64,000 nt of DNA, taken from Cacajao melanocephalus (lineage: Eukaryota > Chordata > Mammalia > Primates > Pitheciidae). Position numbers and translations under genes: made by a program. Below, one piece after another: positions 23,871-35,010 of this stretch. A model generated the notes under the pieces. That model did no database searches. It was given only the letters and a program-made list of their open reading frames with translations, and was not told the origin of the DNA. Each line of letters begins with the position of its first letter. The first letter of the stretch is position 1. The stretch is taken from assembly GCA_963573385.1 (NCBI GenBank), contig CAUYLG010075688.1, forward strand, positions 1 through 64,000, in the 5' to 3' direction.

Positions 23871-24200
23871 CCACCCTCTGTTCTGTATCTTGAAGCAAGA
23901 CATGTTTAAAGCCCTGGTTGCTACTCATGAGTCGACATGATTTGTTTTTGTTGATGGCTCTGTAAGGACAAATGAGTGAACAGAACAATTGCAAGAGCAT
24001 TACTTTGTGGGTCAGGATGGCCAGGGGTGGACCTATGTTATTTCTAGTTAAATAATTATAAGCTTGCTTTACTTATTGTACACTGAAGTTTATACCCTGA
24101 ACTAAGCTATATCACATATTGGTGAAGTAAAATAGAAATCAAGCGGCAACAGGAGGCCTAAGGTAAAGAGCATCTGAGAGAGCTGTGAAACCGTGGAACA
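23871..24200. other. Single-copy sequence
   Basis: Nothing recognised between the MIR and the LTR-like block. Confidence 0.35.
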
Positions 24201-25272
<1,072 letters not shown>

Positions 25273-25280
25273 TAGTCCTA

Positions 25281-25837
25281 ATTAAAAAAAAAATAGATAA
25301 AATGAAATTTATTTGTTTTTTATGCAAAATTCTTTTAACTGCTAAAGCCATCCATACACCCATTTATTTAGCAACGATGTTTTGGATACTGCTACAGGAC
25401 CTATGTGCCCAGGGACATTGAGATGAGCTGCATAGTCCTTGCCTGAGGACCTCGGGTCTGATAGCTGCAGTCATCAGTGTCATCACCGAGACCCTTGGAA
25501 GGGTCTGCAAGGTCAACACTAATTTCATAGTGATGGCAAGACATGATTCCCCCTTTGCACTCCTCCCCTTTCATGAGCATATGGTCAAGTTTTTCAGAGG
25601 CTACACGATGTGATATGACAGCAGAAGGGATGTCAGCAGATCTGATGATACGTGCCTTTTATATTAAACCAGTCCTCAGGCATCAAAGACATTTGCCAAA
25701 TGCAAAACAATGCCACTGTCCTTACTATTTATTCTGAAAATAGTCATTTTTATTAAAATGTTAATTATGCTTAACAGGGCACGAGTTTATTACTGTTATG
25801 TTAAATAAATTTATGAACATTTTACAAACTTATCAGT
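25281..25837. other. Single-copy sequence
   Basis: No gene recognised. A 'cacccatttatttagcaacg' stretch near 25360 is faintly MIR/L2-like but too weak to call. Confidence 0.35.
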
Positions 25838-26171
25838 TTTAGAGTAGAATAGTGGTTACTAGAGGTGGGAAAGGTTGCGGGGAGATAGAGGCTGGTGAAC
25901 GGATATAACAGTAGAGCTAGAGAGAAGTGTCTTCTGGCATTCTCAGCACTGTAAGTGGACTGGAGTCACAGTGTACTGTATATTTTCAATTGCTAACGTT
26001 CTCAACACAAAGAAATGATAAGGTGAGGAGTAAGCAAGCTACCCTGACTTGATCCCCACCTCACTCAGTATTGAAATATGGTATTGACTATGTATTGAAA
26101 CATCACACTGTACCCTATAAATACGTACAATTATTACGTGTCAGTTAATAAAAGCACAAAATTAGAAAAAA
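25838..26171 (+). mobile_element. L1 3' UTR fragment (L1MA/L1PB-like)
   Basis: Matches the L1 3' UTR: 'agtagaatagtggttactag', 'cgttctcaacacaaagaaat', 'ccctgacttgatccccacc', 'acatcacactgtaccctata', then 'ttacgtgtcagttaataaaa' before an A-rich end. Confidence 0.85.
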
Positions 26172-26251
26172 AATCTCTCAGCTTTAATTGCTAACATGGC
26201 AAATCTTGATAGGTGTACGTCACACATAAAGGGTTGTTTGGCATTCTGAAT

Positions 26252-26552
26252 TTTTTTTGTTGTTTTGAGACAGAGTCTTGCTTTCTCTACCATGCTTGAG
26301 TGCAGTGGTGTGATCTTGGCTTACTGCAACCTCTGCCTCCCGGGATCAAGTGCTTCTCCTTCCTGCCTTAGCCTCTGGAGTAACTGGGATTACAGGCACC
26401 TGCCACCATGCCCAGCTAATTTTTGTATTTTTAGTAGAGACAGGGTTTTACAATGTTGGCTGGGCTAGTCTCAAACTCCTGACCTTGGGTGATGCAACTA
26501 CCTTGGCTCCCCAAAGTGCTGGGATTACAGGCGTAAGCCACCAAATCCAGCC
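26252..26552 (-). mobile_element. AluS element
   Basis: Complete reverse-oriented Alu ending 'gtaagccaccaaatccagcc'. The 10-mer cattctgaat flanks it at 26242-26251 and 26554-26563 as a target-site duplication. Confidence 0.96.
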
Positions 26553-26563
26553 ACATTCTGAAT

Positions 26564-27199
26564 AATTTTGGTGACTGTGAAGGGAATCCTAAGACCAGAA
26601 AGTTTAAGAACTACTAAATGACATCAGGGGCATCTCCTAGCCAGTTTCTGGACAATGGGTCTGATGGGGTCCCTCAGTCCCCCATCCTCCCTCAGGCCTT
26701 GCAGGGGATGGGGCTCTGCAGTTGCCTGCCCATGGTTACTGGGTTGCTCCACATTCCCTTGTGTTTTGGCATTATCTTGCCCTTGTCTTTGTAAATAGTT
26801 TTTAAAAATTAAATTATCCTTGAATTATTTTAATTTGGGGGTGCTCTCTGTTCCCTGGGAGAACCCCAGTTGTTATATTAAGTTTGATATTAAGAGAGAG
26901 TTGTGTTGACTGCCTCATAAGAACTTGCTTGATATTGTAAAAATTACAGAAAATTGTAAGCATATGTTCTCCACTTGCCAGTTTTTTCTCAGCGTCAAAC
27001 AGTTGAGCTTGTTCCTATTTACTTTACATATTCTCTGCTGATATCAAGCTAGCTTGCATTTTCATAAGAATAACTACAAAGATAAAAGTGGAGTTATTAA
27101 ATATTCAAGCTTTATATCCCCACAGATTCTATAAGTTGACTGTCTATTTTACATTTCTGCATTTTTCATAGCTCTTAGCATAGTGTCTTACAGGTAATA
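26564..27199. other. Single-copy sequence
   Basis: No repeat family or exon recognised. Confidence 0.4.
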
Positions 27200-27520
27200 G
27201 ACCAGTTCAGTTCCATGAACGTTTGTTGGGTGTTCCACTTTGCAGAAGGTGCAGTGGTTGGTGCTGAGGATAAAAAGCTGAATCAGTGTCTTCCTGACTG
27301 GAGGGATCTCACAGTGTAGTGGCTCACACATAAATAAACAGTGTATGACTGTGTAGGGTGGCATGTGAGATTGGGGAGGAGTCAAGAAAGGTTTCCCAGA
27401 GAAGGTGACATATTTGCCCTGAGTCTTGAAGTGGGAGTGTAATTCAAGGCAGAGGAGGTGTTGGTGGTGGAAATGGTGGTTAGAATGGTGGAGAAAGGAG
27501 GCAGGGCAGGAGCCCAGGCA
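27200..27520 (-). mobile_element. L2 LINE 3' fragment
   Basis: Reverse-complement L2 landmarks in order: 'acgtttgttgggtgttccac', 'ggtgctgaggataaaaagct', 'ctggagggatctcacagtgt', then 'aagaaaggtttcccagagaa' and 'ccctgagtcttgaagtggga'. Confidence 0.65.
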
Positions 27521-28153
27521 CATGTGGGACACACATGCAGCTTCTATTCAGCATCCTCACTGGGATGGCTGTCAGGCGTCTGGAATCCACCAAGTCAAAC
27601 TCATCTTTCTCATGGCACCTGAGCCCTCACTCCCTGCAGTGCCTTCGTCAGTACCTGGAACCTTGACCCACCAGGTCCCACGCCTGAATCCTCCTCTAAA
27701 CTTTATCTGCTCCCTCAACCCTCACACCCACAGTATGTGAAGTTCTATTATCCCTACACAAGTTCTGTTAACCCTAATAGAACCCTATCGAGTTCCATTT
27801 TCTCACAAATCTTCCCTTTCTCTCCATTCCCCTAGCAAATGCCTCAGTTCAGGGAGTTTGAGGCTATAGGTTTGAATTTGGGAATTGATAAAACATATAA
27901 GAAAATAAAGACATTAAAAATATGCTGCTCCCATGTTGAAAGTGCTTTCTCAAGAGAGAATGCCAGGCTGTTGAACACTTGTGAGGTAATGGAGTGAGAC
28001 CAGAGAAATGGAAGGAAACCCTGGCGAGGTGGCGCTGTGGAGGCCAGTGGTTGCTTCAATATGGAGTCTTCCTGCTGCCTGGCCTCCAGAGCGGTCCAAC
28101 CCAACAGGAGGCATTGCCTTTGGGAGCATGGGGGTCTCTGGAGAGTTGGGTGT
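27521..28153. other. Single-copy sequence
   Basis: No gene or repeat recognised. A 104-codon ORF ending at 27740 starts within the L2 fragment and is rejected. Confidence 0.4.
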
Positions 28154-28209
28154 AGAGTTGCCTGATAAAATCTAGGATGCCTAATTAAATTTGAATTTTA
28201 AATAAGCAA

Positions 28210-28248
<39 letters not shown>

Positions 28249-28349
28249 GTATGTCCCAAATGTTGCATGAGATATACTAAAAAAAAGTTGCGCATCTGAA
28301 ATTAAAACTTAGGCCTTCTGTATTTTTATTTGCTAAATCTGGTAACTCT
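28154..28349. mobile_element. Palindromic non-autonomous DNA element with a GT microsatellite at its centre
   Basis: The left end 'agagttgcctgat' and the right end 'ctggtaactct' are inverted copies. The internal arms ('gatgcctaattaaatttgaa' on the left, 'ttaaaacttaggccttctgt' on the right) are also inverted-related. I recognise the layout of a common palindromic MITE of mammals but not its name with certainty. The centre is replaced by (GT)n at 28212-28246. Confidence 0.6.
28212..28246. repeat. (TG)n microsatellite
   Basis: About 17 perfect TG units. Confidence 0.97.
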
Positions 28350-28615
28350 CCTTGGATGAAAACAGTTTCAATGATGTAAGAGAGATAATCTTTAAAAGGT
28401 TTTCATGTGAAAGGAAGGAAGGACAGCAGTCAACAGAGTGCTTTTAAAAATTAATCATTTGCTACTTATTAAGATAACTTGTGCTGTTTCTGGACAGTTG
28501 AGGAAATAAAGGTAAATGTAGAAAGAGAAATTTCACTTGATTCTCACTACCTGTGAACTACTTAAACATTTTACCGTATTTCCTTCAACTCGCTCTCAAC
28601 ATATTTAATCTATTG

Positions 28616-28649
28616 GTATATACAATTGGTATGTACCAATTGTATATAC
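28616..28649. repeat. Perfect 16-bp palindrome with a 2-base spacer
   Basis: The left arm gtatatacaattggta (28616-28631) is the exact reverse complement of the right arm at 28634-28649, separated only by TG. It can extrude as a cruciform. Confidence 0.95.
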
Positions 28650-28775
28650 AATTGTGTGTTCTGTGATGATTTTACAAATATTTACATATTCTTCAAGAAA
28701 AGTTTTAATAACAGAATAATCTATCATGTAAGATACCATATAATTAGCTTAAGCATTATATATTTTGGCCTGTAC

Positions 28776-28829
28776 TTTTTTTTTTTTTGAGACTCAGTCT
28801 TGCTCTGTTGTCCAGGCTGGAGTGCAGTG
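28776..28829 (-). mobile_element. Alu 3'-end fragment
   Basis: A poly(T) then 'gagactcagtcttgctctgt', ending 'ggctggagtgcagtg', is only the last 50 or so bases of an Alu in reverse orientation. It joins directly to an L1 3' end in the opposite orientation. Confidence 0.85.
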
Positions 28830-29150
28830 AAGTAATGTATTTTGCAGCAACTTGGATGGTTCTGGAGGCTATTATTCTAAGTGCGGTAACTCAGGATTGG
28901 AAAACCAAACATTGCGTGATCTCACTTGTAAGTCGTAGCTAAGCTATAAGGAAGCAAAGGCATATAGGGTGACATAATGGAGACTCAGAAAAGTGACAGT
29001 GGAGGGGGCAGAGATAAAAAATTGCACATTAGGTACAGTGTAAACTACTGGGTGACAAGTGCACTAAAATCTCAGAATTTACCACTGTCTGTTCTATCCA
29101 TGTAACCAAAAACCACTTGCACCCCAAAAGCTAATGAAATAAAAAAAAAA
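28830..29150 (+). mobile_element. L1 3' end (L1PA/L1PB-like)
   Basis: Matches the end of ORF2 and the 3' UTR: 'ttgcagcaacttggatggtt', 'ctggaggctattattctaag', 'gcgtgatctcacttgtaagt', 'gggtgacaagtgcactaaaa', 'ccacttgcaccccaaaagct'. It ends in ten As at 29141-29150. Confidence 0.9.
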
Positions 29151-31846
29151 TTTATGTCTTAGACTTATGCCTTAAAAATTGGCATGTGTATTTTGCCTAG
29201 AGAACAACAGTCCTCAGAGTTTAAGTAAGGTTAATTTAACATGCTCTGCTTAACACTAGTCCCATCAGATGATCTGACAGAAAAGGTTTCATATATTACA
29301 CTTGGGAAATGTGCCAACTAGATAACAGCTTGAAGACTTTCTGTATACCTTAGCAATTAACAGGCTCTGAGAAAACTCAACAGTACAGAAACTTGTTTCT
29401 TGTTGTGTAATTATCTTCTAGTGTTTTTCCTGCTTTTGCTCATTAATATTTTTTACTGATTATTTCAACAGTATCCCTTCTGGACCCAGGGGTACAGCTG
29501 TGACTAAGACAGATAAGGTCTTTACTCTGATCAGTTTATATCCTGCAACCTTAATTTTTGTCCCCAAGTAATCACAATTAACATCCCATGGAACTTATGC
29601 TCCCTGCCAGGCAGGTTTAAGTTGACAGCTCCCAAGGAAATGTGTTTTCCTTGGAATGCTTTCAGCCATTGGTTGAGATGTGCAAAATTGGAATAACAGT
29701 CTTCTGGGTCATGAATGAGGTGAGAATTCCTGGTAAACTAAGTAAAAGGGGAGAAAAGCTGAGTAAAATCTTTCTCCCCCTCCCTGGATCAGAGACAGCA
29801 TCCTTAGTGTTGCGAGGACTTCTGTTCCCAAGGACCCTGTCTATGCCCAGGGTACTTTGGATAGAGCTTCCTTTCAGTCTCCTATGAACCTGAGGCAAAT
29901 TTCTGTTCCTGAAACTCCCATCGCAGCCCTGCACAGGGAGGAAGTGGTGAACAGCACTCAAGACCGTGATGGGATCCATTTTGCCTCATTAATTCTGTGG
30001 AGCTAGTTTTGCTTCACTGCCTTCCACAGTTCACTGAGCTACCTGGTAATTAGGAATGCTTGTTTCTTTTTGGGGCATGTGAATGCTGTCTCTGTAGGTC
30101 TTTCCTTGTTACCACTTCACTAGATGCAAATCCGCGACCTCATTTTAGCATCATGGCCACATCCAAATCAGGTTTTAGAAATAAGTTCACGGTAACGATT
30201 ACATAGGATGTAATAGTTTCATTGTTTTAAAATGAGTGTTGCTTCTGTCTCCTTTCTGTATCCCAATCTTCTTGGTCTGCATAGAAACCCAAATTATGAT
30301 TGGAGTTGTTGAGATGGACTTTAGAGGGTGCCTGCAGCTATGTGGAGCCCTATCCGAACTCAGAGAGGCAGCCCAATGCTTATTGCTACAGGCAAACTTC
30401 AGATGTCCCCATCTTACAGATTCCTTAATTTAATTAAACACAAATGTCTCTTTTACGGTTTACATCAAACCTCCAATTCTGTGCCAGAAATTAATATGCT
30501 GGAGCTCCAGCTGACCAGCATTATGAAAAGCATTTTGACTTTCTGTGGATTGTGGCTCCATGTTTAATATCAAATTAAAGAATAGAAACTTCACTGGTAA
30601 TGATAAGAGGCAAAGTAGTAATTACCCGGAAAGAAATGGATGGCCTGTGATTACAAAGTACAGAATGAAACACTGGGTGAAATTTTCATACCTCAACTAA
30701 ATTATGCCCAGAGTATTTATTCCCAAAATGAGATTTTGTTTTTGGGGATTGTATAAGTCTATTCACAATGTACACTTGTCCGTAAAATTTACATATGATG
30801 TATGCAATATTTTCAAGGCATATATTTTTTTTCAGGAACCACGAGTACATTTTAGTGGAAGTCGATTTAATGTGTAATTAGGAATGAAGTTTCCTGATTA
30901 AATCAAACGAGGTCTCTGCAACTGGGAAGGAGGAATTAGGGATGGTGCCAGATCTTCCCCAAGTGTCTTTGACTGACTGTCCTTCAAAATCCTGAACGTT
31001 TCAGAATCAGCATCAGGATACTATGAGCAGTGACAGTCACTGGGACATTGAACAGTAGGCTGTCTTTCTGTCTTAGGAGACATACATTATTGACACATCA
31101 ATGATGAATTTCTAATTTTCTTCCTTTCCTGACACCTTTCAGAGCCATGGCTCCCCTATATTGTGGGGTAACAGAGAATAAAGACTAGATGGAGATCATG
31201 TTGTGTTTCAGTGTCTTGGGGATTATGTTTGACCTCATGGTGCATCATAGGAAGAGCTACCATGTCCCACGTTCAACTCAGAGGGTCAAAACTTCCTGGC
31301 ATTTATATAAATGGCTGTGTTTTTCCATATCACTCTATCTTTTCAGAACCCCTTAATTTACCCTAAACCTTTTAACCATTCCAACATACATTCCATCAAG
31401 ACAGGAGCTTCTGATGTATCATTTCAGGGGTCCCCTCTGAGGTTCGTATCTTTTTCTGTGTTTTTGGCATTTGAAATTCACATTCAAGAACACTGTGGAA
31501 GTTCCCAGATTGTCACAGGCACTCCTGATGTCTTAGAACCAGGCATGGCACTTCAAGCGTGTGCTCTCAGTATCCATTATTCCGAGAGCAGGATAAGGTA
31601 AGAAAGCAAGTTCCGTCGGTATGGCAGGTAGGAAAGGCAACGGCTTCTAGGTCTGATGTTATAAAGATGCCCAAACATGAAAGAGAGACAGGCTATACAT
31701 ACCCCTGTCTTTCTGTTTAAAAACAGCCAAAGTTAGAAAAGATGACACCCATCCTAAACAGTCTGAAAGGCTGCTGACAATTAGAAGGGAAGTCAATAAG
31801 CAAAAATCCATGGGGCCTATAAGAAGAAAGAAAAAATGTAATAGAG
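29151..31846. other. Long single-copy stretch
   Basis: Nearly 2.7 kb without a repeat family I can recognise. Small features: a 9-bp stem hairpin at 29632-29654 (ccaaggaaa / tttccttgg). ORFs of 65-105 codons occur but none has recognisable homology or flanking splice structure that I could support. Confidence 0.45.
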
Positions 31847-32040
31847 AATGTCTGGCACTTCATGCCAGACATTATGCTAGATGTTTTGCAAACATTCTGC
31901 TCTTTCATTCCTACAACTGCATTATCAGCCACATCTTATGTCTAAGGAGGTGGAAGATCTTCAAAGTGAAAGCAATTTTCCCCATTACACACATCTCATA
32001 CAGAGAAGAGCTGGAACTCCACCGGACTATACCAGGCTGA
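31847..32040 (-). mobile_element. MIR SINE beginning with a hairpin
   Basis: Reverse-complement MIR: 'gccagacattatgctagatg', 'cattcctacaactgcattat', 'gaagagctggaactccacc'. At its left edge aatgtctggca (31847-31857) and tgccagacatt (31863-31873) form an 11-bp stem with a 5-base loop. Confidence 0.55.
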
Positions 32041-32054
32041 TTTTCCATAGTAAC

Positions 32055-32200
32055 AGCAACAATTGCACCTCATATTTGAAGAGTGTTTTGTAGTTTACAA
32101 GACACTTTTATACATACGTATATATATATGTATATATAATTGTGTGTGTATGTGTATAAAAGTGTCTTATATGTATGTGTCTGTATATGCATATGTATTT
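32055..32200. repeat. Imperfect long hairpin around a TA/TG microsatellite
   Basis: aagacacttttata (32099-32112) and tataaaagtgtctt (32155-32168) are perfect inverted copies. The 42-base spacer is a TA/TG dinucleotide run that is itself partly self-complementary. The left flank ('gtgttttgtagtttacaag') resembles an old MIR/L2 tail. Confidence 0.75.
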
Positions 32201-33674
32201 CTAATCTATGGCTAATGGGTTAAGGGACACAACCTGAGTTGGAAGGGCAGTAGTTTCATGACTCTGGGCTTGGAGCACAGGGTACATAGCTTTGTGAGTG
32301 TGGAAAGGGCAATCCAATCAGATTTCATACCTTTCTTTCCTTCAGTAATTACTCTTCTCTCCAAAAATTAGTATTGAAAGAAGAACATGGAGATCATGCT
32401 TTAACAATTGGGGCTCTTTTGGGAAGGCATATAATTGGGCAGAAGTTAACATTACCAGTATTAGAACAAAAGAAGGGTAATAATAAAAACATCTTCTACG
32501 CATGGAGAGTCTGCTACACAAGCCTTCTGCCAGATGCTGCATGCCACTTACAGCTTCTAGCAGCCACACCTCAGAGTAGAAAAAGCTGAGAATGGAAAAA
32601 GTTAAGCGCATACTCATTAAAAATACACCTATTAGTGATATGACCTTAAATTTTTTTCATTCTATTTCACTTTTTAAAAATCTTATGTCTTAACCTTCCA
32701 TTGACTAAATGAGTTTTCTAACAAGCTTCTGAGTATTTGGAGAATAGAGATGTAATCTTTCTGTATCACCTATAAGGCGTAGCACTTCACACATAAAAAT
32801 AGGCACAATAAATACTTCCAGATTTCATTTGGAAAAATATAATCATAAGTCCAAACAGTGTGCTTCTATCTGGCCTTATAATTCCAGGCAAAATTTTAAG
32901 TAAGGAGGTTTCCTTTGATTACAGCTCTTACTACATACAGGTTAATCCACAGAACCTTGCTCCTGGGTATAAAATGCAAGACCTAAGTGTATTCCAATTG
33001 AGTTTCATGTATTCATGGTTCTAATCAAGAAATCATTGAATAGCTTTGACATCAGAAACATGAAGAAAACCATGATGCATATATTTGAGGGTTTTCTTTT
33101 TTTATATATTATGAGAAGTTTTAGTCTCTTGAGGCTACACAGAATTGCTCTCCCCTTTTTCAAGGGAGACTGTCTCTGTCCTCATCTTTTATGGAAACTC
33201 CATGGCACCAGTTTAAAATCAGAGATGGGCATATGATGTATGCATTATAAGAACCCTAAAAAATGCAAAATATTTCCTACCTTTCGTCAGTTGATAAGTA
33301 CTTACCTTTGATGTGTTGCAAGTTTATTTATGGAGCCCAAATTATGAGAGTGAGTACTGTTTTGTCAAAGCCTTGTATGACATTCCCCTGATTAGGACTG
33401 TGCGTGGTGATTTGTTTTCAGCAAGGGTGCTGGCATGATGTGCCACCATTATTCAACATCTCATCTGAGCCCTGGCAGATCCCTCAGAGCTATTATGCAT
33501 AGGCAAGTTCTAGGCATATTTAATATGCTTTACCAATGGTTCATATTTTTTATCACTACAAAATAAACTTAACTGCATAAAGATTATGAATACAAAAAAT
33601 ATTTCTAACCACGTTTTGTTTCCCTTTTCATTTCTTTAAATCTCCGTGTGTCAATTGTATTTATTTATAGAAAG
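32201..33674. other. Single-copy sequence
   Basis: No exon or repeat recognised. Overlapping ORFs of 68-91 codons at 32342-32617 lie on opposite strands and have no recognised homology. Confidence 0.4.
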
Positions 33675-33843
33675 AATATATACACATATATATGTGTGTA
33701 TCTATATTTATAGATACACACATATATATGTGTATATCTGTATAGATACACACATATACATGTGTATAGATATACACATATATATATGTATAGATATACA
33801 CACACACATATATATATATATACACACATACACATATATGTAT
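33675..33843. repeat. Tandem palindromic AT-rich repeat
   Basis: About 170 bp of ATAC/ATGT units arranged in successive blocks of about 30-36 bp. Each block is close to its own reverse complement (for example agatacacacatata facing tatatgtgtatatct). ORFs across it on both strands are rich in Y, I, H and T and are products of the repeat. Confidence 0.9.
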
Positions 33844-33964
33844 TTCTTTTAGTTGTTAGAAGTTTTAGATAAGCACACTTAAGTAAGAAGGGAGGGAAGG
33901 AAGGCAAGGTGTTTTATCTTCCGAATGCTGTTTTCCTTCTGTTTTCGACAGTTTTCTCTGCACT

Positions 33965-34160
33965 GTTGGCAGGCAGTATGATGTAGTATGAACTCTGAGA
34001 AATTTAGGCCCGGAGTTGTAATTCTGCTGTGTACTAGACATGTGACCTTGAGCAAGTCACCTGGGTTTCCAATATAATAAAGTCAAAACAATGATATAAT
34101 AATATTCACTCTGATGCTACCCCATAGATGAAGTCATAGTATCACTTTGAAATCTATAAA
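33965..34160 (+). mobile_element. MIR SINE
   Basis: Sense MIR text: 'ggcagtatgatgtagtatga', 'gtgtactagacatgtgacct', 'tgagcaagtcacctgggttt', corresponding to the 'agctgtgtgaccttgggcaagt' core. Confidence 0.65.
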
Positions 34161-34849
34161 AAGCAATGAAAATATAAGGATATCTGTTTCCTTTCTCTGT
34201 TTGGTGCCCTTTGAATGCTCTTAAAATTGATTTTTAGTTTATTGCTTTTAATCCTTCTCTGAAAAATCCTTTTGCTCACCTCTTGAGACCACCTTGATGC
34301 ATTTGTGCTTTTGATCGACTACACATTTTTGTCTCTAAGACTTTGCCCCTAGGGCCTTTTATGAACATGCTTCTCTGCTCTTCCACCTCTTTTTCCTCCC
34401 CTTCTTCATTTTTTTCCTTTTGCCTCTGCCCTTGCCAGACTCTTATCTCCTTTTTCACATCACAATCTTTTTCTCCTCTTACCCACCTGTTTCTTCTTTC
34501 AGTCTCTATTTTGCAAAAGCCAAAAATACCTAAAATTCTAAAATTAATTCATACTCCTCCATGGACATGCTTCATGTGCTCATTCCTGAAACCATCGTGT
34601 TTCCATGTACTTCTCTAGAGCTCTCTCCCTTCCTACTGGGGCTTGACTAATCGCTCCTGCCAGTGAATTCCTCCCTGCCTCTGGGCCCAGTGGATGCTTA
34701 TTCCCTTAGATGTGAACAACTCCTGTTGAACTGGCGGTTATTGTCATGCAGGTAGGTATGCATGTGTGTATGTGCGTGCACACACATAGCAAGCATAACA
34801 ATAAGCTTGTACATTTGTGGCCTGTGTCCATGTTGACAATGCCACACAT
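34161..34849. other. Single-copy sequence, partly pyrimidine-rich
   Basis: A CT-rich segment lies at about 34375-34500 and a short alternating GT/CA segment at about 34755-34790. No gene recognised. The 91-codon ORF at 34343-34618 follows the pyrimidine-rich bias. Confidence 0.4.
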
Positions 34850-35010
34850 CAATCCTCGCAGCAAGTCTTTGCTATGATCTAGGATAATTACAATCTCATC
34901 CATTTATACAAAAAAGGAAGCAGACTGAGAGGATGACTTGAAAAGTTCGGCTAAGTGAGCAAGTTGGGACTTGAAGCCTTGTTTTCTGGCTCTGCATCTC
35001 GTGTGACTGG
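34850..35010 (-). mobile_element. MIR SINE
   Basis: Reverse-complement MIR: 'caatcctcgcagcaagtctt', 'aagcagactgagaggatgac', 'gggacttgaagccttgtttt'. Confidence 0.55.

Noticed and set aside
28023..28038. Second CTCF-like site (aggtggcgct)
   Set aside because: Only the right half of the core fits; the left half departs at most positions.
33675..33843. Regularly spaced palindromic units resembling a CRISPR array
   Set aside because: The units are degenerate dinucleotide repeats without distinct spacers, in primate nuclear DNA.
33646..33907. ORFs of 68-80 codons rich in Y, I, H and T
   Set aside because: Produced by the AT-rich palindromic repeat on either strand.
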